Shown: positions 31,575 through 32,424 of the stretch, piece after piece
Numbering within the stretch: the stretch's first letter is position 1
Layout: each line of letters begins with the position of its first letter
Source of the DNA: Chloroflexota bacterium
Lineage (GTDB): Bacteria > Chloroflexota > Dehalococcoidia > GIF9 > UBA5629
Direction: 5' to 3'
Assembly (NCBI GenBank): GCA_016865855.1
Contig: VGNX01000018.1
Location: 1-32,424, forward strand
DNA: 32,424 nucleotides
Made by a program: the position numbers and the translations under genes
The notes under the pieces: model-generated
Databases searched by the model: none
What the model saw: only the letters and a program-made list of their open reading frames with translations
What the model was told of the DNA's origin: nothing

Positions 31575-31952
31575 ATGAAACAGAGGCCGAAGATTCTACT
31601 TGTTGACGATGACGTTGACCTTGTGACAGTGATGAGGGGGGCTTTGGAAAGTAAGGCTTACGAGGTGATTGTAGCCTACAATGGGCAAGAGGGACTGGAG
31701 AAGGCAAGAAAGGAGAAGCCTGATTTAGTCGTTTTGGATATACTGATGCCAGTAGCCGACGGTTTTATCTTTGCTGACCAATTCCGCAAAGATCCATCGC
31801 TTGCCAAAGTCCCTGTCTTAGCGCTGACTAGCTTTTCCGAGTCACTCGGTCAGCCGTTTCCATTTGAGGTTTCTGAGTACATTATGAAGCCTATTAAACC
31901 CAGGGATTTAGTGGCTAAGGTTGAGGAGTTTCTAAAAAAGACAGGGTCTTAG
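31575..31952 (+). CDS. Receiver-only response regulator
   Basis: This 125-residue CheY-like protein has acidic residues (LLVDDDVD), phospho-acceptor aspartate in LVVLDILMP, the switch threonine/serine in LALTSFS and the lysine in IMKPIKP. It has no output domain, so it must act by protein contact or pass phosphate on. GGAGGTGA at 31561-31568 fits the ATG at 31575; the TTG six bases earlier is too close. It is very probably the partner of the kinase just upstream. Confidence 0.92.
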   Translation: MKQRPKILLVDDDVDLVTVMRGALESKAYEVIVAYNGQEGLEKARKEKPDLVVLDILMPVADGFIFADQFRKDPSLAKVPVLALTSFSESLGQPFPFEVSEYIMKPIKPRDLVAKVEEFLKKTGS

Positions 31953-32022
31953 AAATAGGATTGCCGCTACCGGCCGGTGAGAGAAAGCGGGTAAGCTCCT
32001 GATATAGCCTCGGGGGTTTAAA

Positions 32023-32241
32023 TTAGGTGGAATACCGTTTGGTGTAGATTCTATAAATGGTCTCGTCGCCTGCTGTAAAGCACTCGGTACAGCTTCCGCA
32101 TTCTTCAGGTTTGACTTCCTCAAGATATACTTCAATTCCCAGCTCCTGATACATCTCCAGAGTCCTCTTGAGATGGTCGCCTCCGGTGACTGAAGCCGCC
32201 TTCCAGCCTTCCGCTTCCAGTTGTTGTTTAGTCTTGGACAT
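32023..32241 (-). CDS. Small cysteine-containing protein of unknown function
   Basis: The 72-residue protein has an N-terminal helix (KTKQQLEAEGWKAASV), a region TLEMYQELGIEVYLEEV reading like a helix-strand pair, and ECGSCTECF (three cysteines, CxxCxxC) before IYRIYTKR. The cysteines could bind zinc or iron, though a fourth ligand is not clear. It resembles small uncharacterised proteins in metagenome-derived anaerobes that combine an ExYxExGFEV-like segment with a cysteine knuckle; I cannot name a family. It converges with the response-regulator gene. Confidence 0.55.
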   Translation of the reverse strand: MSKTKQQLEAEGWKAASVTGGDHLKRTLEMYQELGIEVYLEEVKPEECGSCTECFTAGDETIYRIYTKRYST

Positions 32242-32318
32242 TTTGTTTACCCATGCCCAATCCTTAATTTTATCAGAAAGCCCAGAGTAGTGACAGACCC
32301 GAATTGCCTCATAATTAT

Positions 32319-32424
32319 TGTTACCGAAAGTGGTATCGTTGCCTCAAAAATAGTGTTACCCAGAGGAGGCAAACATGACACGAGGCAGCATACAAGAATA
32401 TACCGAGGCAGTGCGAGAACGCTA
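32319..32424 (+). mobile_element. Left end of an insertion sequence (truncated by window edge)
   Basis: The motif tgttacc occurs at 32319-32325 and again at 32354-32360, with related ggtatc between them, just before a transposase-like start. Such repeated words in an insertion-sequence end are usually transposase binding sites. The exact terminal base cannot be fixed without the other end. Confidence 0.5.
32375..32424 (+). CDS. Transposase/integrase N-terminus (partial)
   Basis: Only 16 codons are visible, MTRGSIQEYTEAVRER, preceded by a strong AGAGGAGG. This opening resembles the N-terminus of DDE-type transposases common in Chloroflexota and other metagenome-derived anaerobes, which continue into a helix-turn-helix and an integrase catalytic core. 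The identification is from memory of that N-terminus and needs the rest of the gene. Confidence 0.5.
   Translation, partial: MTRGSIQEYTEAVRER

Overview
The window looks like a chromosomal segment of a strictly anaerobic, hydrogen-metabolising bacterium. Several things suggest Chloroflexota, class Dehalococcoidia: dispersed palindromic repeats of the kind common in genomes from that group, redox subunits built by fusing NuoF-like and GltD-like modules, frequent TTG/GTG starts, and the transposase entering at the right edge. This placement is inference from style, not from a marker gene.

Left part (1-16.4 kb). This is a mosaic of housekeeping and accessory genes separated by many small palindromic repeats. 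In order it holds: the end of a receiver-domain protein with a terminator; a PAS-PAS-GGDEF diguanylate cyclase; a toxin-first RelE-like/AbrB-like toxin-antitoxin pair with a direct-repeat operator candidate; ComM/YifB ATPase; a CinA-Nudix fusion; an MBL-fold hydrolase; a small membrane protein; a DUF72 protein; two tandem paralogous small membrane proteins; UvrC; a degenerate Xer-like recombinase; a small basic membrane protein; isoaspartyl methyltransferase; an unknown 85-residue protein; an orphan HoxU/NuoG-like iron-sulfur protein that appears to start with CTG; MobB; an IscU/NifU-like scaffold; and an Mrp-type ATPase lacking its usual cysteines. Two repeat families (nested hairpins ending in ctacat, and inverted repeats around gagcgaagcgaa) fill most gaps between 5.5 and 15.4 kb.

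Right part (16.8-32 kb). This is a redox island in which I saw none of those repeats. On the minus strand, a tight operon encodes a soluble, probably NAD(P)-linked [NiFe]-hydrogenase of Hox type: NuoE-like, a 1030-residue NuoF-GltD fusion, a NuoG-like iron-sulfur protein with a catalytically empty molybdopterin-oxidoreductase domain, a small subunit and a large subunit. Divergently, on the plus strand, lies a second [NiFe]-hydrogenase of Mvh type (D, G and A subunits). It is headed by a GltD-like flavoprotein with many iron-sulfur ligands, in the place where HdrA is often found. The 590-base gap between the two operons holds a perfect 16-base palindrome and four tandem 32-base repeats, three of them carrying TATAAT. 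Downstream are a membrane histidine kinase with the RegB-type quinone-site motif GGxxNPF and a receiver-only response regulator, which may sense redox state for these operons. A small cysteine-containing protein and the left end of an insertion sequence close the window.

How the parts may work together: each hydrogenase is paired with a GltD/NfnB-like flavin module and many iron-sulfur clusters. This is compatible with flavin-based electron bifurcation or confurcation between H2, NAD(P)H and ferredoxin, but that is inference. IscU-like, Mrp-like and MobB-like genes just downstream of the Hox operon could support cofactor supply. No Hyp maturation genes or large-subunit protease are present in the window.
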